A model generated the notes under the pieces. The model did not search any database and was not told where the DNA came from. It was given only the letters and a program-made list of their open reading frames with translations. The translations under genes were made by a program, and so were the position numbers. From positions 183,458-247,457 of the forward strand of contig NZ_DYXC01000072.1 in NCBI RefSeq assembly GCF_020742345.1: DNA of 64,000 nucleotides, in the 5' to 3' direction. Shown in pieces: positions 32,253-40,810 of this stretch. Numbering within the stretch: position 1 is the first letter of the stretch; each line of letters opens with the position of its first letter. Source of the stretch: Enteractinococcus helveticum (GTDB taxonomy: Bacteria > Actinomycetota > Actinomycetes > Actinomycetales > Micrococcaceae).

Positions 32253-33065
32253 ATGCAGCTCACCATCATTGGCGCATCAGGCTCATTTCCCGGGCCGGGA
32301 TCACCCGCTTCCTGTTACCTAGTGTCCGCACAAGGCGTTGACGAGGCTGGTGACCCCAAAACCTGGCGCATCATCCTCGATATTGGTAACGGCGCGCTGG
32401 GTACCCTGCAGCGCTACGTGGCACTGGAAGACATCGATGCGATCATGCTTTCGCACCTGCACCCGGATCACTTTATGGATCTGTGTGGCCTACACATCGT
32501 GGTCCGCTGGAACCCCAACGGGTGGGACGTTGGGCGCATCCCGGTGTACGGGCCGGCCGATACCGCCGACCGCATTGCCATCGCCTACGGGCTGGACCCC
32601 GATCCGGGCATGCACCCGGATTTTGAGTTCATCGACTGGCAAGTCCGCACACCCATCGAGATCGGCCCGTTTAAGATCACCCCGTATCCGGTGCGCCACC
32701 CCATTGATGAGGCCTATGCGCTGCGAGTGGAAGCCACAGAAATTGGCCCCGATGGTCAACAACACACCGCGGTACTGACGTATTCGGGAGATACCGATAC
32801 CGCCCCCGGCCTGGTCGAAGCCGCCCGAGACGCCGATCTGTTCCTATGCGAAGCCGCATTCCACGAGGGCCGCGATGATGCGATCGACGGCGTACATTTG
32901 ACCGGTAAACGTGCCGGACAAATGGCCAGCGAAGCCAACGTCGGCCGACTGCTATTAACACACATTCCCGTCTGGAACGACCCGTTAGTCGCATCCCAAG
33001 AAGCTCGCGAAACCTTTGCCGGACAACTGGCTGTGGCCGTTTCCGGTGTGACCTATACCGTTTAG
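32253..33065 (+). CDS. MBL-fold hydrolase (RNase Z-like)
   Basis: A 270-residue metallo-beta-lactamase fold protein. The zinc motif is [12 protein letters not shown] (HxHxDH, near residue 65); YSGDTD and the final LLLTHIPVW supply the remaining ligands. The layout is that of the ElaC/RNase Z-like cluster member found between murI and rph in actinobacteria; the exact substrate is not established. ATG 32253 follows AAGGAATCGAGG. Confidence 0.88.
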   Translation: MQLTIIGASGSFPGPGSPASCYLVSAQGVDEAGDPKTWRIILDIGNGALGTLQRYVALEDIDAIMLSHLHPDHFMDLCGLHIVVRWNPNGWDVGRIPVYGPADTADRIAIAYGLDPDPGMHPDFEFIDWQVRTPIEIGPFKITPYPVRHPIDEAYALRVEATEIGPDGQQHTAVLTYSGDTDTAPGLVEAARDADLFLCEAAFHEGRDDAIDGVHLTGKRAGQMASEANVGRLLLTHIPVWNDPLVASQEARETFAGQLAVAVSGVTYTV

Positions 33066-33078
33066 AAGGAGACACTGT

Positions 33079-33846
33079 TTGTCCACTCGCGCCGATGACC
33101 GCACCGCCGACCAAATGCGTCCCGTCACCATAGAAACCGGCTGGTCCGCCCACGCTGAAGGTTCCACCGTGGTGAGTTTTGGCAACACCAAAGTACTGTG
33201 CACCGCATCATTTACCCAGGGCGTGCCACGCTGGCTCAAAGGTAAAAACCGCGGCTGGGTCACCGCCGAATACGCCATGCTGCCGCGTGCCACCGGCGAA
33301 CGTACCGCTCGGGAGTCCGTGCGCGGTAAAATCTCGGGTCGTACCCAAGAAATTTCCCGACTCATCGGCCGTGCCCTGCGCGCCGTCGTCGACACCAAAG
33401 CTCTTGGCGAGAACACCATCGTTATCGACTGCGACGTCATTCAGGCCGATGGCGGCACCCGCACCGCCGCGATTACCGGCGCCTATGTCGCCCTGGCGCT
33501 GGCCGTGGAATGGGCCCGCGAACAACGCATCATCCGCTCAACCGCTGTGCCGCTGACCGGTTCGGTCGCCGCAGTGTCAGTTGGCATGGTGGACGACGTC
33601 GCCGTGGTCGATTTACCGTATGAAGAAGACGTGCGCGCCGAAACCGATATGAATGTGGTGACCACCGGCGATGGCGAATTCATCGAAATCCAAGGCACCG
33701 CTGAACAACACCCGTTCAATCGTACCCAACTGGATGCCATGCTGGACCTTGCCCTGGCCGCAACCACCCAGCTGACTGACATCCAGCAGGCTGCCCTCAA
33801 CGCTGCAGCCGAAGCCCGCGCCGCCGAACTAGCAGCCCAGGCGTAA
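33079..33846 (+). CDS. rph: Ribonuclease PH
   Basis: RNase PH is a phosphorolytic 3'-5' exonuclease that trims tRNA precursors. The 255-residue protein has the opening RPVTIETGW, the RNase PH core [12 protein letters not shown] and [17 protein letters not shown]. It starts with TTG 33079, behind an AGAAGGAGA ribosome binding site seven bases upstream; no ATG or GTG fits better. The next gene begins four bases after its stop. Confidence 0.95.
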   Translation: MSTRADDRTADQMRPVTIETGWSAHAEGSTVVSFGNTKVLCTASFTQGVPRWLKGKNRGWVTAEYAMLPRATGERTARESVRGKISGRTQEISRLIGRALRAVVDTKALGENTIVIDCDVIQADGGTRTAAITGAYVALALAVEWAREQRIIRSTAVPLTGSVAAVSVGMVDDVAVVDLPYEEDVRAETDMNVVTTGDGEFIEIQGTAEQHPFNRTQLDAMLDLALAATTQLTDIQQAALNAAAEARAAELAAQA

Positions 33847-33850
33847 CATC

Positions 33851-34468
33851 GTGGAACCGCTGATCGTCCTGGCCTCCAATAACGCCGGCAAACTGCGCGA
33901 ACTGCGCGCTATCCTCACCGAAGCCATCCCCACACTAGACCCGGCACAAATTATTGACGCCGCAACCGTCAACGCCCCCGACATAGTCGAAGACGGCGTG
34001 ACTTTTGAAGCCAATGCGCTGAAAAAAGCCACCCTAACCGCCCAGGCCACCGGACTGATCGCCGTAGCCGATGACTCCGGACTCACCGTGGACGTCATGC
34101 ACGGGGCCCCCGGTATTTTCTCGGCGCGCTGGGCCGGCACCCACGGCGATGACCAGGCCAACCTGGACTTACTGTTAGCCCAACTATCCGATATTGACCA
34201 CCCGCACCGCGGGGCCGCCTTCGTGTGCGCTGCAGCCTTGGCCACCCCGGACGGCGAAACCCGCCACGTAGAATTTGGCCAACTGGCAGGCGACCTGACC
34301 TTCGAACCCCGCGGCAATAATGGTTTTGGTTACGACCCGATCGTGGAACTGGCCGAATATGGTCAGACCTGTGCCGAACTGGACTCCGAAACCAAAAACG
34401 CGATCTCACACCGCGGCAAAGCCTTCCGCGCACTGGCACCACATCTGGCAGGTGTGCTGGGCAAGTGA
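33851..34468 (+). CDS. rdgB: RdgB/HAM1 family non-canonical purine NTP pyrophosphatase
   Basis: The 205-residue enzyme would clear ITP, dITP and XTP from the nucleotide pool. Signatures: LASNNAGKLRELRAIL at the start, ADDSGLTVDVMHGAPGIFSARWAG in the middle and NNGFGYDPI later. The start is GTG 33851. Its stop overlaps the next GTG (GTGA), extending the cluster. Confidence 0.95.
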   Translation: MEPLIVLASNNAGKLRELRAILTEAIPTLDPAQIIDAATVNAPDIVEDGVTFEANALKKATLTAQATGLIAVADDSGLTVDVMHGAPGIFSARWAGTHGDDQANLDLLLAQLSDIDHPHRGAAFVCAAALATPDGETRHVEFGQLAGDLTFEPRGNNGFGYDPIVELAEYGQTCAELDSETKNAISHRGKAFRALAPHLAGVLGK

Positions 34469-35502
34469 ATTTCACCGCGATCGATTTCGAAACCGCCAAC
34501 GGGTTTCGCGGATCGGCCTGTGCCATTGGCGCGGCGAAATTCCGCGATGGCAAACTCGTAGCAACCCACTACACCCTGGTGCAACCGCCGGCCGGATACG
34601 ACCGGTTTGACCCGCGCAATATCGCTATCCACGGGATCACCCCCGGCGACGTCGTCACCGCACCTGCTTTCGCCGAGCACTTCAAAGACTTCTATGCATT
34701 TATTGACCACGACGTCGTTTTTGCCCACAACGCCGGTTTTGATATCGGCGTCATCGAAGCTGGACTCGAAGTATCGAAACAGCCCATTCCACGCCTGGAA
34801 TTTGCTTGTACGCTGAGCCTGTCACGCAAAACCTACCAGCTGGCCAGCCACGCGCTGCCCTCTGCCGCCGCCGAAGCCGGCTACGTATTGCACAACCACC
34901 ACAACGCGCTCGAGGATGCTAAAGCCGCGGCCGCGATTGTCGTAGATGTCGCCCGACGCGTCGAGGCAGACTCCCTGGACGCACTCCTACATGCCACCGG
35001 CATGCAGCGCCGCGTGCTGCAGCCCCGCGCCGTGGGCGAAAACCTCTCCAAACCCACTCGACACGCCCTGACCATGCCCGGCATATTCGATGCAAATAAC
35101 GGTGCTGTCCCCGCCGAGCAACTCCCAGATCTGATCCGCTGGCCCAACGAGGGCACCAACCCGCAGGTCAATCCCGACGCCGATCCGCGCCACCCGCTCT
35201 ACGGACATCACGTAGTATTTACCGGCATGCTGGGCATCTCCCGGCAGGAAGCCAAGAATCAGGCCGCCGCCTACGGTGCCAGGACCCAGTCGCGCATTAA
35301 CACCACCACGACAATGGTCGTGATTGGAGACGGCATCCGCCCCGAAGAACTCACCGACATTACCAACCACCCGCGCTTGCAGCAGCGCAAGATGCGCGAC
35401 GTCGTCGCCCGACGTGCCCAAGGCCAGGATATTGTATTGGTCACCGAGCCCGAATTCTTGGCGATGCTCAATGAAAACTGGCCGCACGCCACCGCGATTT
35501 AA
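34465..35502 (+). CDS. DnaQ-like 3'-5' exonuclease with BRCT domain
   Basis: The 345-residue protein has a DEDDh exonuclease domain (residues about 1-165): Exo I AIDFETANG, Exo II FAHNAGFD, Exo III HNALEDAKAAA. A BRCT domain follows (about 245-340: GHHVVFTGMLGISRQEA). Actinobacterial proteins of this type are annotated as DNA polymerase III epsilon-like but act on their own; the BRCT resembles that of NAD-dependent ligase and suggests targeting to nicked DNA or PARP-like partners (inference). Coupled to rdgB by a four-base overlap. Confidence 0.9.
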   Translation: MNFTAIDFETANGFRGSACAIGAAKFRDGKLVATHYTLVQPPAGYDRFDPRNIAIHGITPGDVVTAPAFAEHFKDFYAFIDHDVVFAHNAGFDIGVIEAGLEVSKQPIPRLEFACTLSLSRKTYQLASHALPSAAAEAGYVLHNHHNALEDAKAAAAIVVDVARRVEADSLDALLHATGMQRRVLQPRAVGENLSKPTRHALTMPGIFDANNGAVPAEQLPDLIRWPNEGTNPQVNPDADPRHPLYGHHVVFTGMLGISRQEAKNQAAAYGARTQSRINTTTTMVVIGDGIRPEELTDITNHPRLQQRKMRDVVARRAQGQDIVLVTEPEFLAMLNENWPHATAI

Positions 35503-35547
35503 TGCGTATTGCGGTCTAGGCTGCGGCCGGGCCGAGGCCCACGGTGG

Positions 35548-36120
35548 TTAGGTGAGGTTGCGACAATTTCCGCCGATGCCGGCAAGTAGACCGGCATTGC
35601 TGGCCACGGCTGCAGCATCCTGGGAGGTCCACGAGCCATCGGTGACAACAATAGCAATCTCCAACTCTGAGCCGAGCCCCAGCAACCCGCCCAACAGGTT
35701 CGTCGGCACATCAGTACGGTAGCCTTGGGCGGTTGTCACCGTATTACCGCTGAGGCTGAAGCCTGTCAGTGGGGCAAGGACAGAACCGAGTCCTGAAGTC
35801 GAGGCGTGGACTTCAACGTCGTCGAGTGTGTAGCCATCCGGTAGGCTCCAAAAGATTCTCACTCGTGCACCGAGTCCAAGAATCCCCGGACGAAATTGGC
35901 ACTGCCCCGTCAGTGTGGGCGCTGGTACATTACCGGCCTGGAAAGCACCTGCAGCAGCCCTGGAGGAATGCCAATGTGCAGCCGTGAAATTCGGCGCATT
36001 GGTCGACAAGACCAGACTCAATGCGGTGATGACTACGATGACCAAACCAAAAGCCCAGCGAGCCTGAGGTGCCACATGACGACGCCTTGGGGCACGTTGA
36101 GGCAGGGATGTTGTTTTCAC
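35548..36120 (-). CDS. Small exported protein with SipW-type-like signal segment
   Basis: A 190-residue protein with an arginine-rich N-terminus, one hydrophobic helix (about residues 24-43) and then NFTAAHWHSSRAAAGAFQAGNVPAP. Actinobacterial alternate-type signal peptides (TasA/SipW group) look alike, but no SipW peptidase is near. The mature part is beta-rich, with Gly/Leu/Ser repeats such as LLGGLLGLGSELEI, and only two Cys that could form one disulfide. I cannot name a function. It lies alone between rdgB cluster and the DUF2207 gene. Confidence 0.7.
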   Translation of the reverse strand: MKTTSLPQRAPRRRHVAPQARWAFGLVIVVITALSLVLSTNAPNFTAAHWHSSRAAAGAFQAGNVPAPTLTGQCQFRPGILGLGARVRIFWSLPDGYTLDDVEVHASTSGLGSVLAPLTGFSLSGNTVTTAQGYRTDVPTNLLGGLLGLGSELEIAIVVTDGSWTSQDAAAVASNAGLLAGIGGNCRNLT

Positions 36121-36251
36121 AGTCTCTCCGCATGAATTGATTGAAGATTGCAGTACCTATGCTACAGAATGCCACAGTTCGGACCTGGCGTTGACCGGAT
36201 CGCTCCAACCTGACCAGCATGACGCTAGTAGTCCTATGTCAGCGGGTGTTT

Positions 36252-36257
36252 TAGACT
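36252..36257 (+). promoter_or_regulatory. Candidate -10 box, leaderless start of DUF2207 gene
   Basis: TAGACT is six bases before ATG 36264, and no ribosome binding site is seen. Confidence 0.5.
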
Positions 36258-36263
36258 TGCGCC

Positions 36264-38069
36264 ATGAGTGCTATTCCTGCGGGCAAGAAATATTGGGCTA
36301 TCTGTCTTGGGGCTCTGCTGCTTACGCTGAGCTGGGCAAGTACAGCAACCGCTGACGAGCATACCGTTGAAAACTTTGACTATGCTGCTTGGCATCTCAG
36401 CTACGACGTCGGACTGGATGCCGACGGGCGTGCGGTCGCTGAAGTCACCGAAGAATTACACGCCGAGTTCCCAGAGTTTGACCAAAACCGCGGGATCATT
36501 CGCTCGCTGCCACTGCGCTATCAGTCGGCTCCGGCAGCACCGGAGCATATTACTGTCACGGATGGCTCCGGAGCACCAGTACCATTTGAGGTAGATAACA
36601 GCGATGGGTTTCGAAGTATTCTCATCGGCGACGACGATTTCATTCACGGATCCCAAACCTATGTCATTTCCTATACGCTTCACGACGTCATGCACACAAC
36701 CCAGCAGGCCGATGAGTTCTACTGGGACATTATCCCGTCGGATCGGCCACAACACATTGCTGAAGTCACCGCCCAGATCACACTTGATGCGCAGTTAACT
36801 GCTGCGTTGACCGGCTCGGCGGCCTGCTATGTTGGCACCCCGCAGGACTCACAAGCCTGCGACATACAACGAACCGACGGCGATGAGGCAGTCTTTAGTA
36901 TTGAGCAGGCAGGGCTGCCGGGCGGCCACGGCGTCACCGTGGCCATCGGAGTAGAACCCGGCACCGTGGTCCAACCCCCGCAACGCCAGGACAATTTCCT
37001 CCTCGACGTCGTGCCACTACTCATTGTCATTGCGGCAACGCTGATAGCCGGTGGGGGAGCGCTCGCGGTCTGGACGATGGTACGGCGTCATCGCCATGAC
37101 ACCAGCCAGACCAGTATCGAATACGGCATTCCGTCCCAGGTGAATCCACTGCTTGCCGGGCAACTGATGGGCAAGCATCACAATCCGATTGTGGCGACCA
37201 TCCTGGATTTGGCGGTGCGCGGCGTCGTGCGCATTGAAGAAATACCAGAAACCTCACGGTGGTTGAAACAGGCAGAGACCAAGCCGATGCTGCGCCTGCT
37301 TGACCCCCAACTGGTTGATGACCCACAGGAACACCTGTTACTGCGCGGGATGTTCCCGAACCTTCAACCAGGCGAGACCTTCGATTTCCCGAAGAACTCC
37401 AAACCCTTTATGCAGGCCACCCAGGCCGTGGTGAAAGACAGTACGACGACGGCGCTCGACCGCGGATATCAGCAGAATCAGCGACATCCGGGTGCAGCGG
37501 TAGCCGGCTGGACGGCCATGGGCCTGCTGATTCCGGCTGTTGTGCTGCTGATATTGGGCACCAGCAGAGATAACACCCCGATGACGGTTGCCAGCATCAT
37601 GCTGGGTGGGCTGTGTCTGATATTGAGTATCACCTGCGTGATCAAACACCGGGTACTCACACCGCGCGGGGCTGCACTGCGGCGACAACTGGAAAGCCTG
37701 GAGCAGGTGATACGAGCCGATGACGCCGCGCGGTTGAACATGATGCAATCATTCACCAACGCACCGCGCCGAGCTGACGACGGGTCATATGTGTATATTT
37801 ATGATCGCCTGTTACCCTATGCGGTGCAGTTTGGCCTGCAAAAACAGTGGACCAAAGCCATGGCAAATACCTATACGCATCATGATTGGCCGGCACCGAT
37901 GTGGTATCCGCTGATGTTTAGCAGTGGTCACCACGGTGCCGAATCCGCGTTGACTTCGATGCTGTCGTCGGTCAGTTCTGCGGCGTCAACCTCCAGCCCA
38001 ACCGCCGGATCAACCGGTGGTGGAGCCGTGGGCGGCGGAGGTGGCGGTGGTGCTGCCGGTGGCCGCTAA
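36264..38069 (+). CDS. DUF2207 family membrane protein
   Basis: A 601-residue protein: signal-type helix (about 10-29), an outside domain of about 200 residues starting DYAAWHLSYDVGLDADG, a membrane helix (about 248-272), a cytoplasmic winged-helix-like part (about 285-400), two further helices (about 415-455), and a tail rich in Ser then Gly (ending GGGGGGGAAGGR). This order is that of DUF2207 proteins, which occur across actinobacteria without known function. Its stop codon overlaps that of the convergent pcm gene. Confidence 0.85.
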   Translation: MSAIPAGKKYWAICLGALLLTLSWASTATADEHTVENFDYAAWHLSYDVGLDADGRAVAEVTEELHAEFPEFDQNRGIIRSLPLRYQSAPAAPEHITVTDGSGAPVPFEVDNSDGFRSILIGDDDFIHGSQTYVISYTLHDVMHTTQQADEFYWDIIPSDRPQHIAEVTAQITLDAQLTAALTGSAACYVGTPQDSQACDIQRTDGDEAVFSIEQAGLPGGHGVTVAIGVEPGTVVQPPQRQDNFLLDVVPLLIVIAATLIAGGGALAVWTMVRRHRHDTSQTSIEYGIPSQVNPLLAGQLMGKHHNPIVATILDLAVRGVVRIEEIPETSRWLKQAETKPMLRLLDPQLVDDPQEHLLLRGMFPNLQPGETFDFPKNSKPFMQATQAVVKDSTTTALDRGYQQNQRHPGAAVAGWTAMGLLIPAVVLLILGTSRDNTPMTVASIMLGGLCLILSITCVIKHRVLTPRGAALRRQLESLEQVIRADDAARLNMMQSFTNAPRRADDGSYVYIYDRLLPYAVQFGLQKQWTKAMANTYTHHDWPAPMWYPLMFSSGHHGAESALTSMLSSVSSAASTSSPTAGSTGGGAVGGGGGGGAAGGR

Positions 38070-38689
38070 GTCATCAGGTCCACAAACCGGTAGGCTCCGT
38101 GGCGGGTGATTTCGGCGTCGTTGGGATCTGGGCCGTGGCGCACCACGCGCAACATGTAGCCTGCCACCGTGATGACCATGATCCCGTCGTCGGTCAATTG
38201 TTCGACCAGTGCATGAGGTAAATGCGCTGCCTCGGCAGACACGAGAATACGGTCAAAAGGTGCCTCACTGGGTGCACCCAACACGCCGTGCGTGGCGGTT
38301 TCGATCCGGCACCACGGCAGGTTGTGTTGCTCAAGCGCGGCTGCGGCGGTATTGGCGAGTTCGGGAATAATTTCTAATCCCAGGACACTGCCGGTCTTAG
38401 TGACCAGGTCACCCAGGATCGCCGTCGTCCACCCTGACCCGGCCCCAATATCAAGCACCTTGTGACCCGGGTGCACATCCAGCAGCCATAACATATCGGC
38501 TACCGTGCTGGGTTGTGAATTTGTTTGATCATAGCCAATGTGAATCGGACGGTTGTAACCGGCAAATTTACGCTGGTGCTTGGGCAGAAAATCTCTGCGC
38601 CGACGTCGTCGCATTGCGGCCTGCACCGCATCATCTCCGGGTCCGGGTGCTCTGGCGGCGACGATGGACTCCCAATAATTGCGGCGCAT
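38066..38689 (-). CDS. pcm: Protein-L-isoaspartate O-methyltransferase family
   Basis: The 207-residue protein belongs to the PCMT family, which uses SAM to repair L-isoaspartyl residues in aged proteins. It has the IGYDQTNSQPSTVADML segment and the SAM motif VLDIGAGSGWTTAIL. ATG 38689 has TTAGGA upstream with suitable spacing and starts just behind the stop of the upstream gene; ATG 38695 is the alternative. Co-transcribed with the ARH-like gene, with minimal spacing. Confidence 0.9.
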   Translation of the reverse strand: MRRNYWESIVAARAPGPGDDAVQAAMRRRRRRDFLPKHQRKFAGYNRPIHIGYDQTNSQPSTVADMLWLLDVHPGHKVLDIGAGSGWTTAILGDLVTKTGSVLGLEIIPELANTAAAALEQHNLPWCRIETATHGVLGAPSEAPFDRILVSAEAAHLPHALVEQLTDDGIMVITVAGYMLRVVRHGPDPNDAEITRHGAYRFVDLMT

Positions 38690-38697
38690 GATCATTC

Positions 38698-39606
38698 CTA
38701 AGTGGTCAGGTTGATCCACCGGTCGATGGCATCTTCGACCATGGGATACTGTGTCAGTCTCGACGGCATGCCGATGGCCGTATTGCCCAGCAGCGCTCCG
38801 GCCAGTTGCCCGGCCACTAGCGCGGTGGCTTGGGTGTGACCTTCGGCGTTGACTGCTTTGGTCACGGCGGTGGCGTAGAGCTGTTCGGGTGCTACGGCTT
38901 CTTGCAGGGTATCGGCCACCGCAGCAATTGCCGCGGCCAGCACCTGGGCCGCTGTTGCTGGCGCCGTAATACCAGCGCTCAGACCGGTGCGGATCAGTTC
39001 GGCCAGCTCGACGTCGTCGTCGGTGGTTTTCAACCAGTCTAAGACCTCGGTGACCGACTCGAGTAACGTCTTGCCGGTCAGGATGTGATGAACTAACAGA
39101 CTATAAGCACTCGGGGTCACCCACTCGGCGTGGGTCAACACCGCAATCTGGTGCGACATGTTGGTCACCCACTGGGCGTCCATTTGGGGCAGCATACCCA
39201 GGGGTGCTGCGCGCATTAAGGCATCGGCACCGGTGGCATCCACACCGTGGGGTTTGTGCACCAAACCCATGTCGGGTTCTTCGAGTCCGGACTTGGTCGC
39301 CTCATCCACGGCACCGGCGTAGAGCTCATAGTGGTCAATCCAGCGATCCGGGGCGGCCGGTAGTCCATCCGGGAAGGTACCGAAGCGGTTTTTATACCAG
39401 CGCAGCAGGGCCAACCAAACGGCAGCCGGTGGATCAGCGACCTGGCCTTCGGCGGCCCATTCCAACACCTCAACGAGCCCGTCGGCTACATATAAACTCA
39501 ACTGGGTGCCGGTGGACATTTCGGTGTTCTGCGGATCGATCGCAGCGGCCTCAGCCACCGCCCCTCCGGCAAATAACCCGGCGACACGCGAAGTGTAATT
39601 CTCCAT
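38698..39606 (-). CDS. ADP-ribosylglycohydrolase-like protein, metal ligands replaced
   Basis: A 302-residue helical protein with the ARH layout: GLFAGGAVAEA at the start, GADALMRAAPLGML in the middle, and AGQLAGALLGNTAI near the end. ARH enzymes bind two Mg ions through a DDT-type motif early and a DxDT motif late. Here these positions read STGTQ (31-35) and EGHTQ (255-259), so the aspartates are missing. It may be a non-enzymatic ADP-ribose binder. ATG 39606 follows AAGGTGG. It is the upstream partner of pcm. Confidence 0.72.
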   Translation of the reverse strand: MENYTSRVAGLFAGGAVAEAAAIDPQNTEMSTGTQLSLYVADGLVEVLEWAAEGQVADPPAAVWLALLRWYKNRFGTFPDGLPAAPDRWIDHYELYAGAVDEATKSGLEEPDMGLVHKPHGVDATGADALMRAAPLGMLPQMDAQWVTNMSHQIAVLTHAEWVTPSAYSLLVHHILTGKTLLESVTEVLDWLKTTDDDVELAELIRTGLSAGITAPATAAQVLAAAIAAVADTLQEAVAPEQLYATAVTKAVNAEGHTQATALVAGQLAGALLGNTAIGMPSRLTQYPMVEDAIDRWINLTT

Positions 39607-39639
39607 GGTAACCACCTTAGCGTGTCCCACCCGGTTGCT

Positions 39640-39645
39640 TAGACT
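39640..39645 (+). promoter_or_regulatory. Candidate -10 box, leaderless start of sbcD
   Basis: TAGACT ends seven bases before ATG 39653 and no ribosome binding site is present. Confidence 0.5.
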
Positions 39646-39652
39646 GAGTGGC

Positions 39653-40810
39653 ATGCGAATTCTTCACACCTCGGACTGGCACCTGGGCCGCTCATTTCAC
39701 AACGTGGGCATGGCCGACGCCCAGCAGCACGCGATCAATTTCATGATCGAGACCATTACCGAACGCGATATTGACTTGGTGTTGATCGCCGGCGACGTCT
39801 ACGACCGTGCCCTGCCACCCGTGGATGCGGTGGCCATGTTTGACCAGGCGCTGGTGGACATGCACGCGGCCGGTGCCACCGTCATTGTCACCTCGGGTAA
39901 CCACGACTCCGCAATCCGGTTAGGTTTTATGTCCCGGATGATGCGCGACGTCTATATTCGCACCATGCCCGAATCCATCACCGACCCCATTGTGTTTGCT
40001 CCCGACGACGCCGCACCCGTGTGTATCTGGACGGTGCCGTATTTGGAGCCGCGCTACCACGCCGCCGAGTTTGGCGTGGCGGCCAACCACACCGCCGTGA
40101 TGGGCTATGTGATGGAGCAGGTGCGCGCAGAAATTTCCACTCGGGGTCTGGAGCACGCCACACACATTCTGATGGCCCACCTATTTGCCGCCGGCGCCTC
40201 TGGGTCCGAATCCGAACGAAATATTGGTCAGGGCGAAGTCGGTACCCTGGGTCAGGTGCCCGCCGATATTTTTGACGGCATGGATTATGTTGCTCTGGGG
40301 CACCTGCACGGCCGCCAGAGTATGTCTGACACGGTGCGCTATTCGGGTTCACCGGTGGCCTATTCGTTCTCGGAGGTCAACCACACCAAGGGCATGTGGC
40401 TACTGGATACACACCACGAGTTGACTATCGAGCCCGTTGATATCCCGCAGCTCAAACAGCTGGCGGTTCTTAAAGATGAGATCACCCCGCTGCTGGAATC
40501 CCAGCAGTATGCTTGGGCCGAGGACGCCTGGTGCCAAATCACCGTGACCGACCCCAAACGCCCACCGCATGCTTTCCGCCGTCTGAAACACCGCTTTCCG
40601 GGCATGTTGAATTTTATCCTGGCGCCCACCGGGGGTGTTGAAGCCCAAACCACTTACTCCGATCGCATCGCCAAAGCCACCACCGATATGGATTTGATCC
40701 TGGATTTTGTTGACCACGTCCGCAACCGTCCGGCCTCAGACAATGAACACCGTTGGCTCACCGAAGCCCTGCACCACGTCAACCGCGTCACCGCACAGGA
40801 CGTGAAATAA
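39653..40810 (+). CDS. sbcD: Exonuclease SbcD, nuclease subunit
   Basis: SbcD is the Mre11-type nuclease of SbcCD, which opens hairpins and removes proteins from DNA ends. The 385-residue protein shows all metallophosphoesterase motifs: HTSDWHLGR, AGDVYD, SGNHD and, later, GHLHGRQ. ATG 39653 gives the canonical start MRILHTSDWHLG. Its stop shares one base with the sbcC start (TAATG). Confidence 0.95.
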   Translation: MRILHTSDWHLGRSFHNVGMADAQQHAINFMIETITERDIDLVLIAGDVYDRALPPVDAVAMFDQALVDMHAAGATVIVTSGNHDSAIRLGFMSRMMRDVYIRTMPESITDPIVFAPDDAAPVCIWTVPYLEPRYHAAEFGVAANHTAVMGYVMEQVRAEISTRGLEHATHILMAHLFAAGASGSESERNIGQGEVGTLGQVPADIFDGMDYVALGHLHGRQSMSDTVRYSGSPVAYSFSEVNHTKGMWLLDTHHELTIEPVDIPQLKQLAVLKDEITPLLESQQYAWAEDAWCQITVTDPKRPPHAFRRLKHRFPGMLNFILAPTGGVEAQTTYSDRIAKATTDMDLILDFVDHVRNRPASDNEHRWLTEALHHVNRVTAQDVK

